A stretch of 40,302 nucleotides of DNA. Origin: a virus. Location of the stretch: the IMG/VR virus record IMGVR_UViG_3300032311_000186, positions 1 to 40,302 of that record; one strand, 5' to 3'. Under the pieces are notes generated by a model that saw only the letters and a list, made by a program, of their open reading frames with translations, did not search any database and was not told where the DNA came from. Each line of letters opens with the position of its first letter. The stretch's first letter is position 1. A program made the translations under genes and the position numbers. This document shows positions 7,272 to 17,119 of this stretch, piece after piece.

Positions 7272-8467
7272 TATCGCACCAATCCAAATGAAGACAAGAT
7301 AGAGTTAACATAACCAGATGCTTCTTCTCTTGCATTCTTGGTTTTAGCCCAACGTGCATCTTTACGTAATGATAGTTGAAAATCATTTAGATTCATTGAA
7401 CCCTCTTGTCCGTTATTCTTAAGAGCATTCTGTATATAAGTATCTCTAGTAATATCAATAGAGTTATCTGGTAACTCAAGGGTTTGGCCCATGTAATATG
7501 CGTACTGGTCAGCAAGACTGCTTACCTTTACACCACTATCAATTAATTTACCTAAGTTAGGGTATATAGTCTTAGCCATAGTTTTAATACCTAATGCTTC
7601 TGCTTCAAGGTTACCACTTGTAAGGGTTCCACCTGATTGATAGTTACTTAATAAGTTCTTCTTAGCCATGTCAGGGCTATAAGCTAAGCCATAGTCTCTG
7701 GCTGTAGATTGTAGTTTAGATATGTATGTACCTAATAAGCCACCTGATTTAACAAGCTCATCACCGGTCATAAGCTCAGCAGCAGGGCGTAGAACATCAC
7801 CCATGATTCTCTGACGGTCTATTGGCCTTAAGCCACGACCTACTGAAGTACGAGTAGTTTCTCCGGTAGTAGTAGTAACTCCCGATATACTTTCTTCTTT
7901 TCTTAATCTATTATAAAAATCTTTTTTCTCTTCAAGAGTAGCTTTGCGACCCAATTGCTCAACAAAGAAATCATCCAACTCTTGTGATGCTTGAGCCTTT
8001 GTAGATAAAGCACGGTCTACTGTAGTAGTAGAACCCCCCGCTCCGCCTGCCCACTTGCTTAATGGAGTAAATGTAGAGAATGTAGGATTCTCTTTAATCT
8101 TAGTAGCAACGTCTACACCAAAGTCAACAATACGTTTATTAAGAGCATTACCTACCTCTGTTGGGTTAGCACCCTTTTTAATTTTTAGGTTCTTATATAC
8201 TGCATCTTTATATGTAGGGTCTTTTCTAAAGTCAGCATAATACAGATTTAGTATTTTATCTAAATCAGTATCTACATCAAACATTACTCCATCTGGAGAG
8301 ATATATACATAAGCTGGATTGAGAGAACCAAGCGGACCACGCTCTTTACCATCACCCTTAATAACTAATTCAGTTTTATTAGTAGAAGGATTAACGCTTA
8401 GAGTAGCGCCGGTTGCGGCAAACTCATCAGCTTGATTAAGTCGTCCTGTTTGATATTCAAATGCCAT
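7271..8467 (-). CDS. Putative internal virion protein (398 aa)
   Basis: A 398-aa protein, helical through most of its length, with a beta-like N-terminus (LVIKGDGKERGPL, AYVYISPDGVMFDVDTD). A Gly/Thr linker (GGAGGSTTTVDRALS) precedes long helices such as DDFFVEQLGRKATLEEKKDF. Its ATG overlaps the giant gene's stop and its stop overlaps the next ATG, so the three are likely made in fixed proportion. Function inferred from position only. Confidence 0.5.
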   Translation of the reverse strand: MAFEYQTGRLNQADEFAATGATLSVNPSTNKTELVIKGDGKERGPLGSLNPAYVYISPDGVMFDVDTDLDKILNLYYADFRKDPTYKDAVYKNLKIKKGANPTEVGNALNKRIVDFGVDVATKIKENPTFSTFTPLSKWAGGAGGSTTTVDRALSTKAQASQELDDFFVEQLGRKATLEEKKDFYNRLRKEESISGVTTTTGETTRTSVGRGLRPIDRQRIMGDVLRPAAELMTGDELVKSGGLLGTYISKLQSTARDYGLAYSPDMAKKNLLSNYQSGGTLTSGNLEAEALGIKTMAKTIYPNLGKLIDSGVKVSSLADQYAYYMGQTLELPDNSIDITRDTYIQNALKNNGQEGSMNLNDFQLSLRKDARWAKTKNAREEASGYVNSILSSFGLVR

Positions 8468-11400
8468 TAGTAGTTAGCCTTTCTGAATGCTACATATGTA
8501 TCCCGTGAATAGAAATCAAGTATTGGCTGTAATACAGCTCTGTACGCTTCAGTCATAACAAGGTCTCCAGTCCTTAAATCTTCAATAAGTTTTTCAATCT
8601 CAGCTTTTCTTATACGTTTAGAATCGACAAAGTAAGGTGATGATTTGTATTCTTGGTCAGTAGCAAGTGATATAAACCCTTGAACTGCATTAACTGCTGC
8701 TCTCATTTTAACCCTTGTAATATCCGGTATAGGTGCATTCTCATCGGATAGTAATGTTGATAGGTTATCTAGCATTATCTTCTCTGAAGGGAAGTTGTTC
8801 TTACTTTGTAAAGCCTCTAGTAAGTATGGGTTAGAGTTTAATAAAGTTTGACGGCTTACTGTTGCATTATTAATGATAGCTTTGCGTTCACTAATACTGG
8901 TAGTATTAGCTAAAGCTTCTTTTTCCTTATTAGCAATATTAAAGTAAGCAGCCTTATCTTCTGCTACTAGTACTCTTTCTAGGTATACCTCTAAGTCAGG
9001 CTGGCCCAGTAGGTCTTGTGATTCCAACCAGTTATATACTGCAGGGTTGAAGTCTCCTACCTTTGGTGCAAAGATATAAGCAGTCTCGCCATAAGTATCT
9101 ATAAAGTCTTTATTACTTAGAGCCCAGTTTTTAACTTCTTGAGTTTTGTTAATTAGAATACTTGTTTGCTTGTCATTTCGAGAAGCTAAGTAGATACTCT
9201 TCTTTGGGTTATTAGCCACAAAGATAGCAGTAGCAAGGGCATAAGCATCTTGAATATCGGTACCATATGTCTGCTTTATACCATCTAGGATGTCATAGAA
9301 TTCATTACGTAGACTAGTTATACCAATCTGCTTGTAATAATCTGGAACACCTTTGCTCTCCTGTAAAGATGCAGAGACAGGTGAGAACATGCCTAAAAAA
9401 CCACGCATAAATAGCAAGTTGCTTGATGATATACTTATTGCCTTCAAGTAATCATTACGCTCTTGAGGTGTAGGATTCTCTGGTAATGGTTGATTGCCAT
9501 ATGCCTGCATATAAGATATAGCCTGCATAGCAGCACTTTTTTCTTCACGAGTCTTGTGTTCTATATCAGTAATACCAAGAATCTCTTGTGCTGGCTTGCT
9601 TAGTCTAATAGCATTCTCTACATACATAGGAATAATAGCACTACGGAAACTCATGGTTTCACCAAAGCTACCTAGTGTGGCTTGCTTAAAACTTTCGCCT
9701 AAGTTAGACGTAAAAGCATTACCATACTTACCTAATAATCCATCTATTGCAAGTATAGTTACCGAAGCAGCAGGTGCAGAGAAGGTAGGTATACCAGCGT
9801 CAGGTGAGAAAGATGGGTTAAGCATCTGTAATTTCATTTTAAAGTTATCAAATTGAGGTACTTTAAATTGATTATCACCAGATAGTTTACGTACTACTGG
9901 CTCAATCGCACCATTGATAACAGTATCTGTTGGGAAGATAAAGTACTCGACACCGTCTTGGTCTCTATGTACACTGCCAGAAGACTGTAAACCTTGGTGT
10001 AGTAATCGCATACGGTACGCAGTTTGAACTGGCTTATCACGTAACATACGATAATAACGACGATAAAAGTCTTCAGTTGCACGATAGAATCTACCTACGT
10101 GTCTAATAGACATAGAGAAATTACTTCTAATAGCAGGGTTATCTATGTACTTTAATATTGTATATATAGCATCATTATGTGCTATTTCAGTGTATCTCTT
10201 GCGTGCTAAATCTTCGGCAATTTCTTTAGCTTTGCTATTAAATGGGTCTTGTTCTATAAGTCTAGCTTCTTGTTGTTTAGCAAATAGTCTTTCTTGGTTT
10301 CTATAAGATTGACGTAAAGTTTTATATGTATAAACTAAGGCTGGCTGACTAAATAAACCAGTTGTTTGACGGTCTGCTTGCTCATAAATAGCATTGCCAA
10401 ACTTTCTAAAGTTTCCTTCCATATCTTCATCAATGAAATTGATACGTGTATTAATCTCACCACTTGGGTGCATATTAACTGTAACTTTTTCAAAGTCAGA
10501 AAAATTAATACTAGATACAGCCTTCTCCCATGCATCAGATGGGATACGCTTAGAACGTCTAGCTGCTGCTTCTGTAATATCAAAGTGTTTCTCTTTAACA
10601 AGGTTCATTAACTCTTGATTAAAGGAGTTTGCACCACCATGGAAAGCAACTTGCATATCAGCTAACATGTTATCTATAAGGATAAGAGCTATCCGCTCCT
10701 CAGTTAGACCTCTCTCACGAAATGCGACTGTATCACCAAACTTAGTAATAAAACGTTTTAATAAATCCTCATCAAAAACTTTCAATGATATACCAGGCTT
10801 AATAAGAGCCATGTTGGTTAAGTATTCTTTAACTGCTCTTGCACCAGCTGGAGTTATATCTCTACTACCAATGCCGGCAAAGTCTTTATAAGCAGGAATC
10901 GTATCTGATTGTGACCAAGTACCATCTACCCATGTAAACCATTTATTAACATTCATGTCAAATACATGGACTGGCTTATTAAGCTCAATACCAGCATAAA
11001 CAGCCCAAGCTGTTCCACCTTGAACAACATTGTTATCAATACGACCTATAGCAACAACAGCCTCAGAGTCTTTTACTTGATAGTAATTTCTGCGCAATAA
11101 ATTAGCTACATATTTATTAGTTGGCGGGAAAACTCTCTTTAAATATTTTTCATTTACAGTCTTCATTAAGTCATCAGCAACTTCAAGCTCTTGCTGTGTA
11201 TGAATAACTGGGGTACCAGAACCAGATTGAATCTTATGGCCATCAAATGAATGAGCTTTAACATTCATTCCAAATACTGCACCTTCGCGACCGAATACGG
11301 TATCCGCGCCTGATGCTCCGCCAGAATTGATAGTCCTATTAGCTAATTGGATAGCCTGGTCTTCTTCTGAATAGTAATTAACACCAACTTGCTTAAGGAT

Positions 11401-14328
11401 AGAGCGTCTAGCTCTTTCAACATCCTTAGTATCTTTTAATCCATTGTGCATAAAGAATGCTGATACAGGACTAAAGTACTTATACTCGCCAAGTTTAATT
11501 GTATTAAATGCAAAGCGCAATGCCCAGTTATCATAGTGTGCTAACGCTGGGAACTTCTGATTTATTTGAGCAAGGGCTCTAGTAGAAATAGATTTCCATT
11601 TTCTACCTAATTTTAAACCAGCTTCTTCAACTGCTTGAGTTACGTTAGATTCAGGAAGAGTTAAGTTTCTAAATTCATCATCAAATCTACCGCTTAAGTT
11701 TGTTTTAGCACTAACGGCTCTTTGCATTGCATCAATAGTCTCTGGCTGATACACCAATAAATCCATAATATCTTGTTTAGCTTCATCGGTTTCGCCTTTA
11801 AATATAATATCAAAAGCACGCTTGCCAGTTTCTTGCCTAATCAAAATGTTGCTAACTTCTTGCATTGGTACATCGTAACCAAGTTCTTCAGACAACTGTT
11901 TTTGTAAATCTTTTATAATTTCTAATCGGTCGCCCTTGTTAATACGTTCCTCTAAGCCACCTTTAAGAAATAATTTATTGAATAAACGCTTATACGGGCC
12001 AACGGCTGCCTTAGAGCCAGTAGCAACAGTAAGAACTTTTCCTAATTTTCTTGATTCTCCCACTGCAAAATCTTTAATAGCATCGCCAGGAGCAGTAAAT
12101 GCATAAAATGTAAAATGGTCTATAGAAGTTCGTAAACCTTGGCGGATACCTAGCGTAAGAACAGCCCAAGTATCTGTGACTGCACGCATAAAATAGTTTC
12201 TGTGCATGCCATCAAACAAAGAAGGTATGCCATTCCTTAAAGTAAAGTGACCAGCCTGGTCTTTCATGCCAAGCATTGCCTTTGTAGCAGCAATTTCTTC
12301 AAAAGGTAATGGAGCAATCATTCCAGCTGCTTGGAATCCATGGGTGATACCACGGTTTCTTGAAAATGGGACACCATTCTCTACTTCAATAGCACTAGGG
12401 TCCATCATATCTGCTAAATCTCTGCGTATTTCTACTTTAGAAGTAATACCAAAGCCAGCATGATGATTAAATGTTTTATCTAATATTCTTTGTGTGTAAT
12501 TTCTACCACCGGGTAATCCTTCAAAGCCTTGTTTTTGAAAATATGCAGCATAAAGATTACGAACAGCCACTACTTGTTGAGCAGCATCTAAATCTAAATA
12601 GTTTAATGCCCATGCATCTGCAAAATCTCTATCTACTACTAATGCAGCCATGTTTCTAAACTCAGAAACAGTATCAATAGCGTCATCACCGTATTTAATA
12701 CCGCTACTAGTAGGACTTCTACCAGCTGCTCTGCCTATTCTAAATGCAAGTTTACGTGTTTTAGACATATCGCTTTCAATGTCTATCAGTTTTGTTATAT
12801 TTGGGTTAACTCCCAAATCAGCTTCTTCACCTAAACGTGTAAGGATTTCCCAACCACGCTCATGTTCGATACTGGCTTTTTCAATTGTATCTCTTGTAGC
12901 AATATTTCCTACAGTTGGATTAAATATTGCGTCTACCTTGCGAGCAATCCCTGATGTGAATTGACGAGACGCACGTGCAGTGGCTACACCATTGCGATAG
13001 AAAGTAGTACCGTCTAGTCTTCCACCGATTAAATATCTTGCATTATCCGCAGTAGTAAAAAACTTTTCAGCAGATGCTGCATCAATTATGTTATTTTTAG
13101 CATACAGTTTAAATACTGCAAGGTCATTAAATTCTGGATAAGCAAGTCTAAAATTTCTAAATATTACTGACTTAGCTGTATTACCTTCAGCCTCATTAAA
13201 TGCTTTAATTACTGGACCAACTTCATTTTGCCATAGGTTAAATACTTCTGGCCTTTGAAAAGTCTCACGCATAGTAAGGTTTAATTCTTCTTGAGATTTA
13301 GCTGCTAATATTTTATTAGCTAATACCTTGCCCTTATTGCCTTGTCCCGCAACAAGAAAACCAGCTTCATCTGCACCTCTTGCAACAGCAGCACCAGCTA
13401 ACCTAGGACCAAATATAGGTATCTTACTAAGACCCAATGATAGGTAAGTATCAGGAGAAATTATTACTTGATAAATAGCATCAATAACACCAGATTGTCT
13501 AGCCATTACTTTAGCTTTATAAGCTTCGTTTATAGCTTTAACTTCTGGCGATTGGCCAGGAACTTCCATTGGTTTGCCAAAAGCAGAAAACCATAATGTT
13601 GAAAGTACTGGATGTTGTTCATCATATGCCATACGCACAATTGAACGACCAGGAGAAAATCTTGCTAACTTTACTTCTTTAAGAATAGGTTCAAATTTAT
13701 CTGGGTCATCTAATGAATCAGCAAGTGCTTGAGTTATCTCTGCATCTACTCCACCCCAGTCTTTAATCATCTCACCTGGAGTTTTAGCAGCAGCAATACC
13801 CATTGCAACTGCAGCATTAGCTCTGCCATATTTTTCTTCAAGATTCTTAACATCATTTGGGTTATAGAAATCTTTACCCTTGTAAGCATCTGACCAAGTA
13901 TTTTGAGAAAACGCAGGTTTATCTAAAGTAGTAGTTTGAAATGCTACACGGGCTGGCGTGTTAAGTGTCTTACCGTATTTTTCTAAAGTTGAAAATGTAC
14001 CAAGAAAAGGAGAACCAAAAAACTTGTAAGGAACACTAACTACCTTACCTGCAATATCTAAAGCTTTGCCTGCTAGTCCTTGTTCAGACTTAGAGTATTC
14101 CTCATTTGGGAACAACACTCTAACGTCTCTTTTAGCATATTCATTTAAGTTATCAAAATCTGCTTTAGCTTTATCAGGAGATAATTTACTTAATCTTAAA
14201 CCTTCTTGATATGCAAAAGACATTTGCGTAACCATGTTGGTTTCTTCAGGCGAAGGATTAGCTGAGGCAACTGCGTTATATAAACCTTGAGATGTCTGAG
14301 CTACTACTGGATGCGGTAGTCTAGGCAT
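8467..14328 (-). CDS. Giant virion protein (1953 aa) with embedded SLOG domain
   Basis: This is the largest gene, about 15 percent of the window. The first 1000 residues are mainly helical with several hydrophobic stretches (for example FDGMHRNYFMRAVTDTWAVLT near 705-725). Residues about 998-1170 form a distinct alpha/beta domain with NSGGASGADT and GIGSRDITPAG, typical of nucleotide-binding SLOG (YspA/DprA-like) folds. After it come further helical regions to the C-terminus. No lytic transglycosylase or peptidase motif was recognised. The size, helical nature and place before the scaffold suggest an internal ejection protein comparable in role to T7 gp16; a polymerase or tape measure seems unlikely. 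The start (TAATG junction at 14328) is well supported. Confidence 0.65.
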   Translation of the reverse strand: MPRLPHPVVAQTSQGLYNAVASANPSPEETNMVTQMSFAYQEGLRLSKLSPDKAKADFDNLNEYAKRDVRVLFPNEEYSKSEQGLAGKALDIAGKVVSVPYKFFGSPFLGTFSTLEKYGKTLNTPARVAFQTTTLDKPAFSQNTWSDAYKGKDFYNPNDVKNLEEKYGRANAAVAMGIAAAKTPGEMIKDWGGVDAEITQALADSLDDPDKFEPILKEVKLARFSPGRSIVRMAYDEQHPVLSTLWFSAFGKPMEVPGQSPEVKAINEAYKAKVMARQSGVIDAIYQVIISPDTYLSLGLSKIPIFGPRLAGAAVARGADEAGFLVAGQGNKGKVLANKILAAKSQEELNLTMRETFQRPEVFNLWQNEVGPVIKAFNEAEGNTAKSVIFRNFRLAYPEFNDLAVFKLYAKNNIIDAASAEKFFTTADNARYLIGGRLDGTTFYRNGVATARASRQFTSGIARKVDAIFNPTVGNIATRDTIEKASIEHERGWEILTRLGEEADLGVNPNITKLIDIESDMSKTRKLAFRIGRAAGRSPTSSGIKYGDDAIDTVSEFRNMAALVVDRDFADAWALNYLDLDAAQQVVAVRNLYAAYFQKQGFEGLPGGRNYTQRILDKTFNHHAGFGITSKVEIRRDLADMMDPSAIEVENGVPFSRNRGITHGFQAAGMIAPLPFEEIAATKAMLGMKDQAGHFTLRNGIPSLFDGMHRNYFMRAVTDTWAVLTLGIRQGLRTSIDHFTFYAFTAPGDAIKDFAVGESRKLGKVLTVATGSKAAVGPYKRLFNKLFLKGGLEERINKGDRLEIIKDLQKQLSEELGYDVPMQEVSNILIRQETGKRAFDIIFKGETDEAKQDIMDLLVYQPETIDAMQRAVSAKTNLSGRFDDEFRNLTLPESNVTQAVEEAGLKLGRKWKSISTRALAQINQKFPALAHYDNWALRFAFNTIKLGEYKYFSPVSAFFMHNGLKDTKDVERARRSILKQVGVNYYSEEDQAIQLANRTINSGGASGADTVFGREGAVFGMNVKAHSFDGHKIQSGSGTPVIHTQQELEVADDLMKTVNEKYLKRVFPPTNKYVANLLRRNYYQVKDSEAVVAIGRIDNNVVQGGTAWAVYAGIELNKPVHVFDMNVNKWFTWVDGTWSQSDTIPAYKDFAGIGSRDITPAGARAVKEYLTNMALIKPGISLKVFDEDLLKRFITKFGDTVAFRERGLTEERIALILIDNMLADMQVAFHGGANSFNQELMNLVKEKHFDITEAAARRSKRIPSDAWEKAVSSINFSDFEKVTVNMHPSGEINTRINFIDEDMEGNFRKFGNAIYEQADRQTTGLFSQPALVYTYKTLRQSYRNQERLFAKQQEARLIEQDPFNSKAKEIAEDLARKRYTEIAHNDAIYTILKYIDNPAIRSNFSMSIRHVGRFYRATEDFYRRYYRMLRDKPVQTAYRMRLLHQGLQSSGSVHRDQDGVEYFIFPTDTVINGAIEPVVRKLSGDNQFKVPQFDNFKMKLQMLNPSFSPDAGIPTFSAPAASVTILAIDGLLGKYGNAFTSNLGESFKQATLGSFGETMSFRSAIIPMYVENAIRLSKPAQEILGITDIEHKTREEKSAAMQAISYMQAYGNQPLPENPTPQERNDYLKAISISSSNLLFMRGFLGMFSPVSASLQESKGVPDYYKQIGITSLRNEFYDILDGIKQTYGTDIQDAYALATAIFVANNPKKSIYLASRNDKQTSILINKTQEVKNWALSNKDFIDTYGETAYIFAPKVGDFNPAVYNWLESQDLLGQPDLEVYLERVLVAEDKAAYFNIANKEKEALANTTSISERKAIINNATVSRQTLLNSNPYLLEALQSKNNFPSEKIMLDNLSTLLSDENAPIPDITRVKMRAAVNAVQGFISLATDQEYKSSPYFVDSKRIRKAEIEKLIEDLRTGDLVMTEAYRAVLQPILDFYSRDTYVAFRKANY
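10815..11337 (-). other. SLOG-like nucleotide-binding domain within the giant protein
   Basis: Residues about 998-1172 of the 1953-aa protein. Key elements: TINSGGASGADTVFG (glycine-rich loop after the first strand), HSFDGHK, a helix containing NKYVANLLRRNYYQVKDSEA, strand VVAIGRI, GGTAWAVYAGIELNKPVHVFD, and a second GIGSRDITPAGARAVKEYL block. The order GGA-x-GADT, then GGTAW, then GIGSR is what I know from stand-alone phage proteins of the SLOG superfamily (nucleotide or NAD-derived ligand sensors). The flanking sequence is helical virion-like protein. Confidence 0.72.
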
Positions 14329-14750
14329 TAGTAACCGCTATCTAGTAACCTGCGATAGATAAGCTCTGTGTCTCCTGAGTCATCATACTGAGCAAGTCTG
14401 CTAAGGATGTTAGTAATATTAATTTGAGGAGATGGCATACCCATTAAAGCCTCTGAGCCAGGGCCTTCACCAAAGTCAACACCAGATGTAATAGGTTCTT
14501 CAGGACGGCTTGTAGGTGCAGTTAATGGAACTATAGGAGGTTGCATAGAAGGTATATTGCTACCTTGCATAGGAGCACCTGATTGTTGCTCCATATTTCC
14601 ACCCATGCCGTATCTCATTCCAGCCATGTACCTAGGAGCTTGAGTCATACCTTCAGTTGCACCACCATCAGTACGCTTTGACAAAGCGCCTGGACCTGAT
14701 ACAGGTGCTGGATTACTAGGTTGACGATATCCGCCACGTCCATTTGCCAT
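14328..14750 (-). CDS. Gly/Pro/Met-rich late protein (140 aa)
   Basis: Low-complexity N-terminal two thirds (GGYRQPSNPAPVSGPGALSK, MAGMRYGMGGNMEQQSGAPM) followed by a short helical C-terminus (ITNILSRLAQYDDSGDTELI). Largely disordered by eye. It sits between the proteasome-like gene and the giant gene, with TAATG coupling to the latter. A linker or minor head protein is possible; no family is assigned. Confidence 0.55.
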   Translation of the reverse strand: MANGRGGYRQPSNPAPVSGPGALSKRTDGGATEGMTQAPRYMAGMRYGMGGNMEQQSGAPMQGSNIPSMQPPIVPLTAPTSRPEEPITSGVDFGEGPGSEALMGMPSPQINITNILSRLAQYDDSGDTELIYRRLLDSGY

Positions 14751-14758
14751 TTATACTC

Positions 14759-15328
14759 CTACTTAGTAAATTGAGTTTTGATATTAACTGTTCCACCGCA
14801 CCAAATATTATATTGGATTGCTGCATTAACTGCTTTCTTTGCCGCACTTGTTGCTTTAGCATGTGTCTTAGTTTCAACTTCCATTGCGACTAATGCACCA
14901 AGAGCTAGTCCACCGCCTGAACCAATTCCGTAAAATCCTCTATCGTCTCGCATATATCCATAGTCATCACTAACTTGATATAACTTTCCATTAAAACAAA
15001 TTAACGCATCCCAGCCAGAATCATCATCGCCCTTGCCCTTAGGTGTTGGGTCATAGCCTGCTTCATTTAATGCTTGCCTGATAGATGGTAAAACTCTAAT
15101 CATCATAAATCTATCTGGGTCTTGCGTCTTAACTACTTTAGGTGGTTGCCATAAATTATTAAGGATATCTCCTGCTATAGCATCACCTGCTACTGCAATT
15201 AGATACTCACCAATTTTAACTATCTTGTCGCAACCTTTTGCTACATACGGTCTATCTGTATATGTAGTCATAGAATCTGCTGCTAGGACAGCCCAACCTT
15301 TGCCTTGAATTCCAACAATAGCCGTCAC
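14759..15328 (-). CDS. Proteasome/HslV-like Ntn-hydrolase
   Basis: A 189-aa protein with a GTG start and GGGGGAA just upstream. After Met removal the chain would begin TAIVGIQGKGWAVLAADSMT, matching the T-x-I-V-G/A...ADS pattern of proteasome beta and HslV subunits, with Thr2 as N-terminal nucleophile. Further family marks are GCDKIVKIGEYLIAVAGD (the Lys of the active site is probably in CDKIVKI), DALICFNGKLYQV, and FYGIGSGGGLALGALVAM, the conserved GSG loop. The length equals a single subunit. It lies just downstream of the portal, where many phages carry a head-maturation protease, so it may process scaffold or capsid. An assembled self-compartment acting on host proteins is the alternative. 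Confidence 0.8.
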   Translation of the reverse strand: MTAIVGIQGKGWAVLAADSMTTYTDRPYVAKGCDKIVKIGEYLIAVAGDAIAGDILNNLWQPPKVVKTQDPDRFMMIRVLPSIRQALNEAGYDPTPKGKGDDDSGWDALICFNGKLYQVSDDYGYMRDDRGFYGIGSGGGLALGALVAMEVETKTHAKATSAAKKAVNAAIQYNIWCGGTVNIKTQFTK

Positions 15329-15340
15329 TATTCCCCCAAG

Positions 15341-17116
15341 TTATCTTCTGTTTACTGTCCTTACACTTGCGTTAGTTCTTCCAGCCATATTTAAATTACT
15401 TAATAAACTTTGTAACTCTGGTCTTTGTTGTGCTTGAGCTTCTATTGGTTGTTCTGGTTGTGAGCCTCCAACTGGAGCGCCGGGAGCAGAGGGGACGGAC
15501 GGCTGCTCGACCGATGGTGCGCCACCAGCTGGAGGATTCTCGATTGCAAATACCTCACTGATGGCATCTTCAATTGCTATGCCTTTTTGACGTTGCCTAA
15601 TGACTTCAGCTATCTTGTTAACAATGTCGCTTGGGTCACCGCCCTGAGCAGCGATTTGAGGTATTGCTTGTGCATAAGCTTGCAGTGAACCAATCAATGC
15701 AGCCCGCATATCTTCTGTCTCAATGCGCTCTTGTTCTAAGGTGACGTTGACGTTAAATGGCAACTCACGCATAGCCATATCTTTAGAGATAAGCTTTCCG
15801 CCAAGAGCTTGAAGCATGAAGATAAGTCCTTGTGCTGGGTTCAAACCAGCTAACATTCCGTATCTTACATCGGCTGAGTAATCACCCTTGATATCTTTTG
15901 TAGGTGTATATGTAACCGCATAAGGCGCACCGGCATCGGTACCACGAATTGTTTTCTCTACGTTAAATAGTTTCTCATCTACTTCAAAGCAAAGAGAAAT
16001 AACATCACGTAATGCTGTAGTAAATATAGATTGTGCTGACTTAACCTGTGTATCAAATGCACCTAGTAGTGCTTGAACACCTTCGCCAGTAATGATTGAA
16101 GCTTTAACATTTCCAGTACGTGACTCAGGGTAACGAGCTCCTACACGTAGTTCCTCATTTAGAAGTTGTTGTTCTGTAAATGCTCCTTGTGGGAGATTAA
16201 GCTCAACACGTCTAACACCTGCTGGATTGTTTGTGCGAATTACAGCGTCTCCGCCTAATTGTAATTCCTGTACATCGCTTGGTAATACAATTGGTGCTTG
16301 AACAGATTTTTCTGCAGCCTCCATTGCAAGTAAAGCAAAACGATTGCGAAGTAACTGAATTCCTAATACATCATCAAACTGTCCACGAAGCTCACCATCA
16401 ACACTTGGGCGTCTAGCAACGATTACATTCATCTTACCTAGAGGATTACTTGCCTTTGATAGAACTAAATTTTTCTTTGCTGGTATATAAATAACTGATT
16501 GGTCTTTATCGTAATAACGAATCATCTCCATCTGATGATTAAGATTTTGGTTGTAACCCTCTGAGCCTAGGAGTTGGAATTCAAACTCAGGGAATTGGCT
16601 AACCAGCTCACCCAAGGTAAGGGTGTAACGTTTTACAAATGCTACACAACGACCATACCGGTCAAACTCTGGATAAGCTCCAATAGGATTTTCTAATCTA
16701 ATCCGTGGTAATCCTGCTTCTTCATCTAGTTCAACAATGAAAGGAAGGAAACCATATGTTATGTACATGTCCGCACCGTTGTACATATTTACTTGCAAAT
16801 CTGAATGGCGGAAATAGTTAGCAGCAATTCTTGTACGCTTGTCTGCAAACTGACGTGCTCTATCTGAAACCTGATTTACTGCTGAGCAGTTAACAGCAGG
16901 TAGTGGAGCCATAACTTCTGCAAGGTCTCTTGCAACAATATCAATAAAGTTAGCTACTACGTTCTGGTCTATACCAGCTGGAAAGAAGTTAGGATAAACT
17001 TGTGAGATTTTTCCTTGACGAACAGCAAGTACGTCTAGGTTGCGTGCATCTCTTTCTACAGAGCGATAACGCAAAGATTCAACTCTTGCAGTTATCTGTC
17101 TCATATCTAATGCCAT
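15341..17116 (-). CDS. Portal protein
   Basis: A 591-aa protein between the terminase cluster and the protease-like gene. It shows the mixed helix/strand pattern of portals: N-terminal region FIDIVARDLAEVMAPLPAVN, the middle YITYGFLPFIVELDEEAGLP and PIGAYPEFDRYGRCVAFVKR, then long helices in the second half (LRNRFALLAMEAAEKSVQAP) and a Pro/Gln-rich C-terminal tail. Twelve copies would form the DNA entry ring and bind terminase and adaptor. Identification is by length, order and pattern, not by a single motif. Confidence 0.75.
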   Translation of the reverse strand: MALDMRQITARVESLRYRSVERDARNLDVLAVRQGKISQVYPNFFPAGIDQNVVANFIDIVARDLAEVMAPLPAVNCSAVNQVSDRARQFADKRTRIAANYFRHSDLQVNMYNGADMYITYGFLPFIVELDEEAGLPRIRLENPIGAYPEFDRYGRCVAFVKRYTLTLGELVSQFPEFEFQLLGSEGYNQNLNHQMEMIRYYDKDQSVIYIPAKKNLVLSKASNPLGKMNVIVARRPSVDGELRGQFDDVLGIQLLRNRFALLAMEAAEKSVQAPIVLPSDVQELQLGGDAVIRTNNPAGVRRVELNLPQGAFTEQQLLNEELRVGARYPESRTGNVKASIITGEGVQALLGAFDTQVKSAQSIFTTALRDVISLCFEVDEKLFNVEKTIRGTDAGAPYAVTYTPTKDIKGDYSADVRYGMLAGLNPAQGLIFMLQALGGKLISKDMAMRELPFNVNVTLEQERIETEDMRAALIGSLQAYAQAIPQIAAQGGDPSDIVNKIAEVIRQRQKGIAIEDAISEVFAIENPPAGGAPSVEQPSVPSAPGAPVGGSQPEQPIEAQAQQRPELQSLLSNLNMAGRTNASVRTVNRR

Positions 17117-17119
17117 AAA

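Noticed and set aside
8467-14328. Giant protein as tape measure
   Set aside because: It precedes scaffold and capsid genes, and no tail tube or tail assembly chaperone genes accompany it; a podovirus-type ejection protein fits better.
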